A stretch of 9,173 nucleotides of DNA from Boseongicola sp. SB0675_bin_26 (GCA_009843725.1 VYCX01000361.1:1-9173); one strand, 5' to 3'. Counted from the first letter of the stretch, positions 1 through 8,911 are shown. Notes: a model not told the origin generated them from the letters alone. Program-made: numbers and translations.

Positions 1-1
1 C

Positions 2-376
2 ATCGGCAAACTTGCCGCATTTGCCAATGCGCCTGCCTTTGAAACGGTGCCGGATATCACCGCGGAGGCGGTTCGGTCATCCGGTGATCCCATGAGCCAC
101 CGTTACACGGAAACCGTGAGCGGGCAGGGGCTGACCGTTGAACTGGTCTGGGAGAAGCTGGAGGCGCCGCGCGCACTGGAACTGACACCTGATCAGGTTG
201 GAACCGGCGAGCACATCATGTTCACCTTGCTGGTGCCTGCACATGATGCGCAAATCCTTGTCAATGGCCGCGCCTTATCCGGAAAACTGGGCACGCGCGT
301 GCAGGCCGGGTACGAGACGACGACAGCCTTCCTTTACTTCTCTGAAACATGGATTATCCCGCCGGAGGTGACATGA
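2..376 (+). CDS. C-terminal part of an unrecognised small protein (5' end outside window)
   Basis: The frame is open from the left edge to the TGA at 374-376, giving about 124 visible residues. A GTG at 47 is possible, but the coding-like sequence continues upstream of it, so the true start is probably outside the window. I do not recognise the family. The visible part has alternating hydrophobic residues typical of a beta-rich fold (for example HIMFTLLVP, AQILVNG and TTAFLYFSETWIIP), with no signal peptide, membrane segment or evident catalytic motif. Its stop overlaps the ATG of the DUF1116 gene (ATGA at 373-376), so the two are almost certainly co-transcribed and translationally coupled. 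A role as a small accessory protein of the DUF1116/amidase pathway is inferred from position only. Confidence 0.6.
   Translation: MGKLAAFANAPAFETVPDITAEAVRSSGDPMSHRYTETVSGQGLTVELVWEKLEAPRALELTPDQVGTGEHIMFTLLVPAHDAQILVNGRALSGKLGTRVQAGYETTTAFLYFSETWIIPPEVT
364..368 (+). promoter_or_regulatory. Shine-Dalgarno GGAGG choosing ATG 373 for the DUF1116 gene
   Basis: GGAGG lies 4 nt before the ATG at 373. It is inside the end of the upstream gene and downstream of the alternative in-frame ATG at 349, which has no comparable site. This supports 373 as the start and fits coupling to the upstream gene. Confidence 0.55.
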
Positions 377-1566
377 GCTTGCATCCGGCTGACCAGCTTG
401 CATTTGACCGGGCCATGGTCACCCAGCCTGTGTGGAACCGGTTCAACACGAGCGCTGATGCGGTTGGGCTGGCAAAAAACGTGCTGCTTCATGCCGGCCC
501 GGCTTTCGCAGACGTGGCGCAGGTGACGCGGCCGATCCTGAACTCGGCTTGTGTGGCTGCGGTTTGGGAAGGGCTCGCGCGTGATTTCGATCAGGCCGAG
601 GCGATGATCCGGGCAGGAGAAATCCTGCTGAAACCGGCGCAGGATCATGATGTGGTCACGCCGCTGGCCGCCGTGGTTAGCGCCTCGATGCCGCTGCACA
701 GCGTTTACGACGCATGGCGCGGACAGACACGGGTTTTCACGCCGATCAATGGCGGCTCGCGTCCGGCGATGCGGCTGGGCCTGCGGTCTGAGGCGGTGCT
801 GGAACATATCCGGTGGCTCAATACCCGGTTTCTGGACGTGCTGGACAAAGGTCTGGCAGAAGGCATGGCGCTGGTCCCGCTGGCGGTGGCGGGGCTTGCG
901 GGCGGTGATGATTGCCATGGACGTACACCCGTGGCCGGTGCCGCCCTGGCCGCCGAGATCTTGGATCGCACGGTGGATGGTCTGACGGACGAGGACGCCT
1001 TGCAGTTTCTGCACAGTTCACCTTCGTTGTTTCTGAACCTCTGGATGGCGGCCTCGAAAATCATGATGAAGCTGGCCGAGGGCATCGAAGGATCAAGCTT
1101 TGTTACCGCAGCGGGCGGTAACGGACGCGATGTGGGCATTCAGGTGTCAGGCATGCCGGGACGGTGGTTCACCACACCTGCCAGCGCCCCCAAAGGGATC
1201 TTCGACGTGGATTTGCCGCCCGAGCGGGCCTTGGGGGCAATCGGCGACAGCGCCGTCGTGGAAGCCTTCGGGCTGGGTGCCATGGCGATTGAGCTGTCGC
1301 CGGAGCGGAAAGAGGGCCTGGGCGCCTACCTGCCGGGCAATGCAAAGGCGCGCGCATCCGGGTTGTCGGTTGGAGCACACCCTTGTTTCCGGGATCTCGA
1401 CATCAGGCTGGGATCAACCGCGCGCGGCGCAGTAGAGCAGGGGGCCGGGCCGGTCATATCCTTGGGCATTCTTGATCGGGAAGGCATAGCCGGACGGCTG
1501 GGTGGTGGCATTTATGACATGCCGGTCACGCCTTTCGCGGATGCAATGGCCAAGCTTGACCCATGA
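373..1566 (+). CDS. DUF1116 family protein (YlbE/AllG-like)
   Basis: This 397-residue soluble protein carries the conserved blocks I associate with DUF1116. These are GLAGGDDCHGRT (GGDDCHGR at residues 177-184), a SPSLFLNLWMAASKIMM block from about residue 216, and AAGGNGRDVGIQ followed by PGRWFTTPA. The length is near the YlbE type (about 420) and shorter than YahG (about 470). In E. coli, YlbE (AllG) works with FdrA (AllF) and YlbF (AllH) as oxamate carbamoyltransferase, so a carbamoyl-transfer or acyl-urea role is plausible here. I see no FdrA- or YlbF-like partner in the window, though they could lie upstream. ATG 373 is preferred over ATG 349 because of the GGAGG at 364. The gene overlaps both neighbours by 4 nt (ATGA at 373 and at 1563). 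Family assignment is firm; substrate is unknown. Confidence 0.82.
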   Translation: MSLHPADQLAFDRAMVTQPVWNRFNTSADAVGLAKNVLLHAGPAFADVAQVTRPILNSACVAAVWEGLARDFDQAEAMIRAGEILLKPAQDHDVVTPLAAVVSASMPLHSVYDAWRGQTRVFTPINGGSRPAMRLGLRSEAVLEHIRWLNTRFLDVLDKGLAEGMALVPLAVAGLAGGDDCHGRTPVAGAALAAEILDRTVDGLTDEDALQFLHSSPSLFLNLWMAASKIMMKLAEGIEGSSFVTAAGGNGRDVGIQVSGMPGRWFTTPASAPKGIFDVDLPPERALGAIGDSAVVEAFGLGAMAIELSPERKEGLGAYLPGNAKARASGLSVGAHPCFRDLDIRLGSTARGAVEQGAGPVISLGILDREGIAGRLGGGIYDMPVTPFADAMAKLDP

Positions 1567-1940
1567 GCCGGCTGAACCGGCTCGGGGCTTGGGAGTTGGC
1601 GCCGCTGGTGCGTTCCGGCGATGTCAAACCTTCAGAGGTCATGGCCGCGCATCTGGACCGGATTGCCGCGCGTGAGCCGCAGATCGGGACGTTCCAGTGC
1701 CTTGATGCAGATCGGGCCATGGCCCGTGCGCGCACGGCCGACGACCACCCGGCTACTGGTCCTCTCCATGGTGTTCCCTTTGTTATCAAGGACATCATCG
1801 ACACGGCAGAGATGCCCACCGGCTGGGGTTTTGACCCATATTCGATGCGTCAACCGAAGGCCAACGCGGTTTGTGTCGATGCTATGGTTGCGGCGGGCGC
1901 TATCCCGATTGGCAAAACTGTCACAACCGAATGTGCCTAA
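1563..1940 (+). pseudogene. Amidase-signature enzyme, N-terminal fragment (truncated)
   Basis: The 125 residues match the N-terminus of amidase-signature hydrolases. An opening helical segment (LGAWELAPLVRSGDVKPSEVMAAHLDRI) is followed by GPLHGVPFVIKDIIDTA, with the catalytic Lys at residue 76, then AIPIGKTVTTECA. Family members are usually 420-500 residues and need a Gly/Ser-rich motif carrying the cis-Ser and nucleophilic Ser soon after this point. Here a TAA at 1938-1940 follows directly, and none of the three forward frames after it shows that motif, so this is a truncation rather than a simple frameshift. The start overlaps the DUF1116 stop (ATGA), so the intact enzyme was probably the next step in that operon. 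The ancestral substrate (acyl-urea, ureido acid or other amide) cannot be told. The fragment should be inactive. Confidence 0.8.
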
Positions 1941-2051
1941 CGAAACGCTGTTGCCATGAGCGCAGTTCGGGTGTCCCGCGTGTTTCCGGCTGGGCAATGG
2001 ACTGCGCTTGCGGAGGAGGAAACCGCGCATCCTTTGCGCGGCGGTCGGGGC
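1941..2051 (+). other. Junction/intergenic stretch with no recognisable gene
   Basis: Between the broken amidase and the regulator promoter I see no convincing coding sequence on either strand, and no continuation of the amidase. The only structure is a 7-bp hairpin at 2023-2041. This is where the left block meets the leucine operon; the recombination point is probably near 1937. Confidence 0.5.
2023..2041 (+). repeat. Perfect 7-bp inverted repeat (hairpin)
   Basis: CCGCGCA (2023-2029) and TGCGCGG (2035-2041) are perfect complements around a 5-nt loop. No T-run follows, so it is not a classical intrinsic terminator. It could still shield the operon from upstream transcription, or be a recombination scar. 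Confidence 0.4.
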
Positions 2052-2080
2052 TTGCAATTCGGATTCGGCAAGAATATGAA
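2052..2080 (+). promoter_or_regulatory. Putative sigma-70-type promoter of the regulator/leucine operon
   Basis: TTGCAA (2052-2057) and TATGAA (2075-2080) are separated by 17 nt, each matching 4 of 6 positions of the -35 and -10 consensus. The predicted transcription start, near 2087, gives a leader of only about 24 nt before the ATG at 2111. The -10 box overlaps the palindrome at 2077-2094. It is the only convincing promoter I find for the genes from 2111 to 8715. Confidence 0.45.
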
Positions 2081-2094
2081 TGAACAGTCATTCA
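2077..2094 (+). promoter_or_regulatory. Palindromic operator, probable TetR-family binding site
   Basis: TGAATGA and TCATTCA form a perfect 7-bp inverted repeat with a 4-nt spacer. It lies 17 nt before the regulator ATG and overlaps the predicted -10 box and start site. Size and position fit a TetR-family operator. Binding by the adjacent regulator (negative autoregulation of the operon) is inferred. Confidence 0.65.
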
Positions 2095-2110
2095 CATTCC
2101 CTGTCCGCCC

Positions 2111-2701
2111 ATGCCCGAAAGCAAGGATACGAAAGCCAAGATCAGGAAAGCGGCGCTTCGGCTGTTTGCGGAGCGCGGATACAACGCGGTTTCGATGCGT
2201 GATCTCGCCGAAGCTGTCGGCATGCGGCAAGGTGGCCTCTACAACCACTTCGAAGGCAAGCAGGCGCTCCTGTCCGACCTTATGGAAACGCATATGGTGG
2301 CGCTCCTGGAGGCGCGGGATACGGCGATGGCTGGCATCAATGGAACGCGCGCCCGGCTGGAGGCTTTCGTGCGTCACCACGTTGCCCATCACCTGAACTA
2401 CCCGGATGACGTGTTTCTCGCCTACATGGAAATCCGTTCCCTGGACACCGAGAACCGGACGAGGATCGTCGCCCTGAGGAACCGGTACGAACACATGCTG
2501 CGAAAGATCCTCGAGGATGGATGCGCCGAGGGCCTGTTCAGCATCGGGGATGCCGCTGTTCACGCGAGAATGCTGCTGGCAATGATGACCGGCGTCACCG
2601 TCTGGTATCGTGACAACGGACGGCTGGCCCGCGACGAGGTCGTGGAACTCTATCTCGGCGCGGCCCTGCAGTCCGTCGGCCTGGCTGCGGAGGCGTCATG
2701 A
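2111..2701 (+). CDS. TetR/AcrR-family transcriptional regulator
   Basis: This 196-residue protein has the usual TetR length. The N-terminal DNA-binding domain is clear: [29 protein letters not shown], then the recognition-helix and turn block [12 protein letters not shown], with the helix-turn-helix at about residues 29-50. The rest is a helical ligand-binding domain. It heads the operon and its TGA overlaps the next ATG (ATGA at 2698-2701). The palindrome at 2077-2094 over its own promoter suggests autorepression, relieved by an acyl-CoA or related intermediate. Leucine catabolic operons in proteobacteria are commonly controlled by the MerR-type LiuR; a TetR-type LiuQ has been described in some lineages, and this could be a functional counterpart. 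No strong Shine-Dalgarno precedes the ATG. Family is certain; ligand and regulon are inferred. Confidence 0.9.
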   Translation: MPESKDTKAKIRKAALRLFAERGYNAVSMRDLAEAVGMRQGGLYNHFEGKQALLSDLMETHMVALLEARDTAMAGINGTRARLEAFVRHHVAHHLNYPDDVFLAYMEIRSLDTENRTRIVALRNRYEHMLRKILEDGCAEGLFSIGDAAVHARMLLAMMTGVTVWYRDNGRLARDEVVELYLGAALQSVGLAAEAS

Positions 2702-4302
2702 AGCTCGAAAGCCGCATAGACACGGGTTCGGAGGACTACGCCGCGAACAGGACGGAGATGGAGGCCCGGCTGGCCGAGTTCGAGGCGGCAGCGGAGAAAG
2801 CGCTTGCAGGCGGCGGGGAACGCGCCCGCGCCCGTCATCTCGCACGCGGCAAGATGTTGCCCAGGGACCGGGTGGAAGGGCTGCTTGATCCGGGGTCGCC
2901 GTTTCTGGAGATTGGACTTCTCGCGGCGCACGGCATGCATGGGGGCGAAGTGCCTGCCGCCGGGGCAATTGCCGGCATCGGCCTGGTTGCCGGCCGGCAC
3001 GTGATGGTGTTCGCCAACGACGCAGCCGTGAAGGGCGGCATCTACCACCCGATGACGGTCAAGAAGCATCTTCGCGCCCAGGAAATCGCCCAGGCGAACC
3101 GATTGCCTTGCGTCTACCTGGTCGACAGCGGAGGCGCCAACCTGACCAGCCAGGACGAGGTGTTCCCGGACCGCGATCACTTCGGCCGCATCTTCTACAA
3201 CCAGGCGAACATGAGCGCCGAAGGCATTTCCCAGATCGCCGTCGTCATGGGATCATGCACGGCAGGCGGCGCCTATGTTCCGGCCATGAGCGACGAGACC
3301 GTCATCGTCCGCAACCAGGGCACGATCTTCCTGGCCGGGCCGCCATTGGTGATGGCTGCCACCGGAGAGGAGGTGAGCGCGGATGAGCTCGGCGGGGCGG
3401 AGATGCACACGCGCATTTCCGGCGTTGCCGACCATCTCGCCGAGGACGACGCCCACGCACTCGAAATCGCGCGCCGGATCGTGTCCCATCTCGGCGCTGC
3501 CCATGACGCCATCCCGAACCGGCAGGCACCGGAACATCCCGCCCACGACCCTGCGGAACTGATCGGAATCGTGCCTGCCGACCAGCGCACGCCCTATGAC
3601 ATTCGCGAGGTCATCGCCCGCGTCGTGGACGGCAGCCGTTTCGACGAGTTCAAGGCCCGGTTCGGAGAAACGCTCGTCTGCGGATTTGCCCATGTCTACG
3701 GCATTCCCGTCGGCATCGTCGCCAACAACGGCGTGCTGTTTGCCGAGAGCGCCCAGAAGGGCGCGCATTTCATCGAGCTTTGCAGCCAGCGCCGCATTCC
3801 GCTGGTCTTCCTGCAGAACATCACCGGGTTCATGGTGGGTCGTCAGGCCGAGCAGGGCGGCATCGCGCGGCACGGCGCAAAGATGGTGACAGCCGTGTCC
3901 ACGACCGCCGTGCCGAAGGTGACGCTGATCGTCGGCGCATCCTATGGCGCCGGGAACTACGGGATGGCGGGGCGCGCCTATTCTCCCCGATTCCTGTGGA
4001 CCTGGCCGAATTCGCGCATTGCCGTGATGGGGGGCGAACAGGCGGCCCGAACCCTGGGCATCGTCAGGCGTCAGGCCATGGAAAAGCAGGGCGAGGAATG
4101 GTCGGAGGAAGAGGAGGCGGCCTTCCGAGCCCCGACGGAAGAGACGTTCGCCCGTCAGAGTCACGCTCTGTACGCGAGCGCGCGCCTCTGGGATGACGGA
4201 ATCATCGATCCCCGCAACAGTCGCGAGGTGCTTGGCCTGTCGCTCGGTGCCACGCTCAACGCGCCGATCCCCGCAACCCGGTTCGGCCTCTTCCGGATGT
4301 AG
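2698..4302 (+). CDS. mccB: Methylcrotonyl-CoA carboxylase, carboxyltransferase (beta) subunit
   Basis: This subunit moves carboxyl from carboxybiotin to 3-methylcrotonyl-CoA, giving 3-methylglutaconyl-CoA, in a cytoplasmic complex with the biotin-carrying subunit encoded at 4810. The 534-residue length is normal for LiuB/MccB. Family hallmarks run throughout: [79 protein letters not shown] and [16 protein letters not shown] (GGAY at 190-193). Further on are [51 protein letters not shown] (from 416) and the terminal [14 protein letters not shown]. These point to the methylcrotonyl rather than the propionyl type. Geranyl-CoA carboxylase is the main alternative, but the lyase and hydratase downstream favour leucine breakdown. 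GGAGG at 2689-2693 precedes the start, which overlaps the regulator stop by 4 nt. The synonym is liuB. Confidence 0.93.
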   Translation: MKLESRIDTGSEDYAANRTEMEARLAEFEAAAEKALAGGGERARARHLARGKMLPRDRVEGLLDPGSPFLEIGLLAAHGMHGGEVPAAGAIAGIGLVAGRHVMVFANDAAVKGGIYHPMTVKKHLRAQEIAQANRLPCVYLVDSGGANLTSQDEVFPDRDHFGRIFYNQANMSAEGISQIAVVMGSCTAGGAYVPAMSDETVIVRNQGTIFLAGPPLVMAATGEEVSADELGGAEMHTRISGVADHLAEDDAHALEIARRIVSHLGAAHDAIPNRQAPEHPAHDPAELIGIVPADQRTPYDIREVIARVVDGSRFDEFKARFGETLVCGFAHVYGIPVGIVANNGVLFAESAQKGAHFIELCSQRRIPLVFLQNITGFMVGRQAEQGGIARHGAKMVTAVSTTAVPKVTLIVGASYGAGNYGMAGRAYSPRFLWTWPNSRIAVMGGEQAARTLGIVRRQAMEKQGEEWSEEEEAAFRAPTEETFARQSHALYASARLWDDGIIDPRNSREVLGLSLGATLNAPIPATRFGLFRM

Positions 4303-4305
4303 CCC

Positions 4306-4803
4306 ATGCCAGTCGAAATTCTGCAAGCAGACATCACCACGCTCGACGTCGACGCCATCGTCAATGCCGCCAACCCCTCGTTGCTTGGCGGCGGCGGCGT
4401 GGACGGCGCGATTCACCGAGCCGCCGGCCCGGGACTTCTCGAAGAGTGCCGGACCCTTGGCGGCTGCGAGACGGGCCAGGCAAGGATCACCGGAGGTCAC
4501 AACCTGGCGGCCCGCTTCGTCATTCATGCCGTCGGCCCGGTCTGGCAGGGCGGCGGCCAGGGCGAGGAGGCGCTGCTCGGATCCTGTTACGTGAATTCGT
4601 TCCGTCTTGCGGATGAGCATGGCTGCGCGTCGATCGCCTTTCCGGCCATATCGACGGGCGTCTACGGGTTTCCGGCCGACCGCGCGGCCCGTGTGGCGCT
4701 CCGGTCTGTCAGGTCGACGCATCTCGACTGCAAGCTCGTCTCCTTCGATGCCGCGACGGAGAATCACTTGCAGGCTGCGATGCAGCACCTGAGCGGCACC
4801 TGA
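4306..4803 (+). CDS. MacroD/YmdB-type macrodomain protein (O-acyl-ADP-ribose or ADP-ribosyl hydrolase)
   Basis: The 165-residue protein is essentially one macrodomain. Visible motifs are the ADP-ribose pocket Asp in QADIT (residue 9), NAAN (20-23), the catalytic loop [15 protein letters not shown] (28-42, with Asp33 in the position of the YmdB/MacroD catalytic Asp), VIHAVGPVW, and the phosphate loop [13 protein letters not shown] (111-123). Enzymes of this class hydrolyse O-acetyl-ADP-ribose made by sirtuins and remove ADP-ribose from acidic side chains. All key residues are intact, so activity is expected. The gene sits 3 nt after mccB and 6 nt before the biotin carboxylase gene, inside the cassette for one enzyme complex. 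Both it and the next gene lack a strong Shine-Dalgarno, so coupling is likely. A link to acyl-group metabolism is inferred from position. Confidence 0.92.
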   Translation: MPVEILQADITTLDVDAIVNAANPSLLGGGGVDGAIHRAAGPGLLEECRTLGGCETGQARITGGHNLAARFVIHAVGPVWQGGGQGEEALLGSCYVNSFRLADEHGCASIAFPAISTGVYGFPADRAARVALRSVRSTHLDCKLVSFDAATENHLQAAMQHLSGT

Positions 4804-4809
4804 ACGTCG

Positions 4810-6767
<1,958 letters not shown>

Positions 6768-6771
<4 letters not shown>

Positions 6772-7622
6772 GCGACCGGGCCCTGGTCTTCGAAATGGCG
6801 CCACGCGACGGTCTGCAGCACGAGGCGCGTGTCATTCCGACGAAGGACAAGATTGCGCTTGTCGACGCCCTGTCCAGATCCGGGCTCGGAAAGATAGAGA
6901 CGGCGAGCTTCGTTTCGCCGAGATGGGTGCCGCAGATGGCGGACGGCGCGGAGGTCATGGCCGGAATCAACAGGCGGGCGGGCGCGGCCTATACGGCGCT
7001 GACGCCGAACATGAAGGGCCTTGAACTTGCGCTTGCGGCGGGCGCGGACGAGGTGGCGGTTTTCGGGGCGGCATCCGAGACATTCAGCCGGACGAACATC
7101 AACTGCTCCATCGCCGAGAGCTACGGGCGGTTTCGTCCGGTCGTGGCCCAAGCGGTCGCCGAGGGTGTGCCGGTCCGAGGCTACGTGTCCTGCGTCACCG
7201 ACTGTCCTTACGAGGGCGCGGTTGCACCGAAGGCCGTGGCCGCAGTGGCGAGGGAGTTGCTGGACCTGGGGTGCTACGAAATCTCACTCGGCGACACGAT
7301 CGGGAAGGGAACTCCGGAATCCGTCTCGGCCATGCTTGATGCCGTTCTCGCGCTGGTGCCTGCAGAGCGGATTGCGGGACACTTTCATGACACGGACGGA
7401 CGGGCGCTTGACAACATCCTGGCCGCTCTTGCGCTTGGAATTCGGACGTTCGATGCCTCGGCAGGCGGGATTGGCGGCTGCCCCTATGCCCCGGGTGCGC
7501 AAGGGAACGTGGCAACCGAAGCGGTTGTAGGCTTGCTGGAGGCGGAGGGCTTCGAAACGGGAATTGATTCGGACGCTCTGGGGCAAGCCGCCCGCTTTGC
7601 GCAGCGCCTGAGATCCGGTTAG
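6768..7622 (+). CDS. liuE: Hydroxymethylglutaryl-CoA lyase
   Basis: The enzyme cleaves HMG-CoA to acetoacetate and acetyl-CoA, the last step of leucine breakdown. The 284 residues form a single TIM-barrel domain of normal bacterial size. The APRDGLQHE motif carries the catalytic Arg13 and metal-ligand Asp14; SFVSPRWVPQMAD and TNINCSIAES are typical; GHFHDTDG provides metal ligands His205 and His207; and the signature loop GGIGGCPYAPGAQGN holds active-site Cys238. Translation starts at a GTG that overlaps the previous stop (GTGA at 6768-6771), supported by GGAGG at 6756-6760, 7 nt upstream. The gene ends 2 nt before the hydratase gene. Synonyms in other genomes are mvaB and hmgL. The full active site is present, so I expect a working enzyme. 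Confidence 0.93.
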
Positions 7623-7624
7623 AA

Positions 7625-8431
7625 ATGCGCATGGAGGACTTTCGGGCGATATCCGTTGAGGTCGACGAGCAAGGCGTCGCTGATCTCAGGCTCAACAACC
7701 CGGAGCGCCGGAACGCATTGTCAGCGCGGATGATGGACGAGCTCGCCGCCTTCGCCAGGCTTGCGCGTGACTGCAATGACATTCGGGTGGTCGTCCTTTC
7801 GGGCGCCGGAGGAACCTTTTGCGCAGGTGCCGACTTGACCTGGATGAAGGCCCAGATCAACGCGGACCGGGACACGCGCATGGCGGAAGCACGACGCCTT
7901 GCCATGATGCTCAAGGACCTGAACGAAATGCCGCTGCCTCTCATCGGCCGTATCGAAGGCGCGGCGCTCGGCGGCGGTGTAGGAATGGCGTGCGTCTGCG
8001 ACATCGCGATCGCGTCCCGCGACTGCAGGATCGGACTGACGGAAACGCGGCTCGGGCTGATTCCGGCCACGATCGGCCCCTATGTTGTCGCGCGAATGGG
8101 AGAGGCGCGCGCGAGGCAGGTGGTGATGGGCGGACGGGTGTTCGGCGGCGACGAGGCTGCCGCGCTGTGCATGGTCGCGAGGGCGGTGGAGCCGGAGGAG
8201 ATGGATTCGGCCATCGCCGACGAGGTGGCACCCTACCTTGAGCTTCCGCAGGGACCTCCGGGCCGTGCAAAGGCGCTTGTCCGGTCACTGGGGCCGCGGA
8301 TTGACGAGGCGGTCATCGAGGCGTCAATCCAACGTCTCGCGGACACCTGGGAAACGGAAGAGGCTCGCGAGGGAATCGCGGCGTTTCTGGAAAAGCGCAG
8401 GCCGCGGTGGGCTGGCACAGGAGGAATCTGA
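7625..8431 (+). CDS. liuC: Enoyl-CoA hydratase family, probable methylglutaconyl-CoA hydratase
   Basis: This 268-residue crotonase-fold protein probably hydrates 3-methylglutaconyl-CoA to HMG-CoA, linking the carboxylase to the lyase encoded before it. Visible motifs are NNPERRNALSARMMDEL, the first oxyanion-hole block FCAGADLTWM (65-74), the second block EGAALGGGVGMACVCD (from 111), and the catalytic-loop glutamate Glu140 in LTETRLGLIPATIGPYV. The position of the first catalytic Glu of canonical crotonases (GGGCE) is Gly120 here. From memory this Gly and the PATIGPYV pattern are also seen in pseudomonad LiuC, so it is a subgroup feature rather than damage. The ATG at 7625 is 2 nt after the lyase stop, with a second possible ATG at 7631; neither has a strong Shine-Dalgarno. 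Specificity is inferred from context. Confidence 0.87.
   Translation: MRMEDFRAISVEVDEQGVADLRLNNPERRNALSARMMDELAAFARLARDCNDIRVVVLSGAGGTFCAGADLTWMKAQINADRDTRMAEARRLAMMLKDLNEMPLPLIGRIEGAALGGGVGMACVCDIAIASRDCRIGLTETRLGLIPATIGPYVVARMGEARARQVVMGGRVFGGDEAAALCMVARAVEPEEMDSAIADEVAPYLELPQGPPGRAKALVRSLGPRIDEAVIEASIQRLADTWETEEAREGIAAFLEKRRPRWAGTGGI
8419..8425 (+). promoter_or_regulatory. Strong Shine-Dalgarno AGGAGGA for the thiolase start
   Basis: AGGAGGA lies 8 nt before the ATG at 8434, inside the end of the hydratase gene. It fixes the thiolase start at 8434 rather than the in-frame GTG at 8407. Confidence 0.65.
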
Positions 8432-8433
8432 CG

Positions 8434-8715
8434 ATGTTCGCAAGGGATGCCTCGGACCCGATCATGATCTGCGGCGCGGCGCGGACGCCGCTTGGAGCCT
8501 TTCAGGGCGAGCTTTCGGGCGTTCCGGCGACGGAGCTCGGGTCGGTTGCAATCGATGCTGCCGTTCATGACGCCGGGGTCGACAAGGCAAGGGTTGACGA
8601 GGTCCTGATGGGCAATGTTCTGCCCGCCGGTCTCGGGCAGGCCCCTGCGCGACAGGCCGCCCTTGGCGCCGGTCTGCCGGTCTCGATTCCATGCACCACA
8701 ATCTCCGTGGTGTGA
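8434..8715 (+). pseudogene. Acetyl-CoA acetyltransferase (thiolase), N-terminal fragment
   Basis: The 93 residues match the start of thiolases: PIMICGAARTPLGAFQGELSG, ATELGSVAIDAAVHDAGVD, VDEVLMGNVLPAGLGQAPARQAALGAGLPVSIPCTTIS. Complete enzymes are about 390 residues. The frame ends at TGA (8713-8715), exactly where family alignment places the nucleophilic Cys (pattern TxxxVCxSG). After it, nothing thiolase-like continues in any frame. The fragment lacks all catalytic residues and should be inactive. The intact gene would have split acetoacetyl-CoA or supplied a related thiolysis step at the end of the pathway. It starts 2 nt after the hydratase stop with a strong Shine-Dalgarno, so it was the last gene of the operon and has been cut by a rearrangement near 8714. 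Confidence 0.86.
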
Positions 8716-8810
8716 CCTACAAAGCAGCAGAGAGTCGTGTAGCGTCACCGTTGCCCAGAGTCCCTCTTTCCTCTCGATAAAGGTGACAATACAGGCGGTT
8801 GCGGTCACAC
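8710..8810 (+). repeat. Nested inverted repeats at the right junction
   Basis: Outer arms GTGTGACC (8710-8717) and GGTCACAC (8803-8810) are perfect complements. Inner arms TGTAGCGTCACC (8738-8749) and GGTGACAATACA (8782-8793) pair at 10 of 12 positions around a 32-nt pyrimidine-rich loop. The left outer arm covers the point where the thiolase is broken. It may be a mobile-element remnant, recombination site or part of a transfer origin; I do not recognise the sequence. Confidence 0.45.
8738..8747 (+). repeat. Direct repeat TGTAGCGTCA, copy 1
   Basis: The same 10-mer occurs again at 8891-8900, 153 bp further on. A partly matching inverted copy is at 8784-8793. It could be a protein-binding site or an insertion-sequence end. 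Confidence 0.4.
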
Positions 8811-8890
8811 ACAAGGGATTTTCATGGGCATTGCTCATGGCCATCATCCGGAAGACTGACAAGAGAGAGTTGCATTTTCGGGAAAGAAAA

Positions 8891-8900
8891 TGTAGCGTCA
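8891..8900 (+). repeat. Direct repeat TGTAGCGTCA, copy 2
   Basis: This is the second exact copy of the 10-mer at 8738-8747. The sequences flanking the two copies do not match beyond the 10 bp. Confidence 0.4.
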
Positions 8901-8911
8901 GGCGCCATGGG

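Noticed and set aside
2023..2041. Hairpin as an intrinsic terminator
   Set aside because: The stem is GC-rich but no T-run follows it, so it is listed only as an inverted repeat.
1941..2110. Open frames across the gap between amidase and tetR (for example from 1956 or 1871)
   Set aside because: They run into or overlap tetR in other frames, contain no known motif, and do not continue the amidase. They look like chance frames.
8713..8715. TGA at the thiolase cysteine position as a possible selenocysteine codon
   Set aside because: The residues after the TGA (PTKQQRVV, then a stop) bear no resemblance to the thiolase sequence expected after the active-site Cys, so this is a breakpoint, not recoding.
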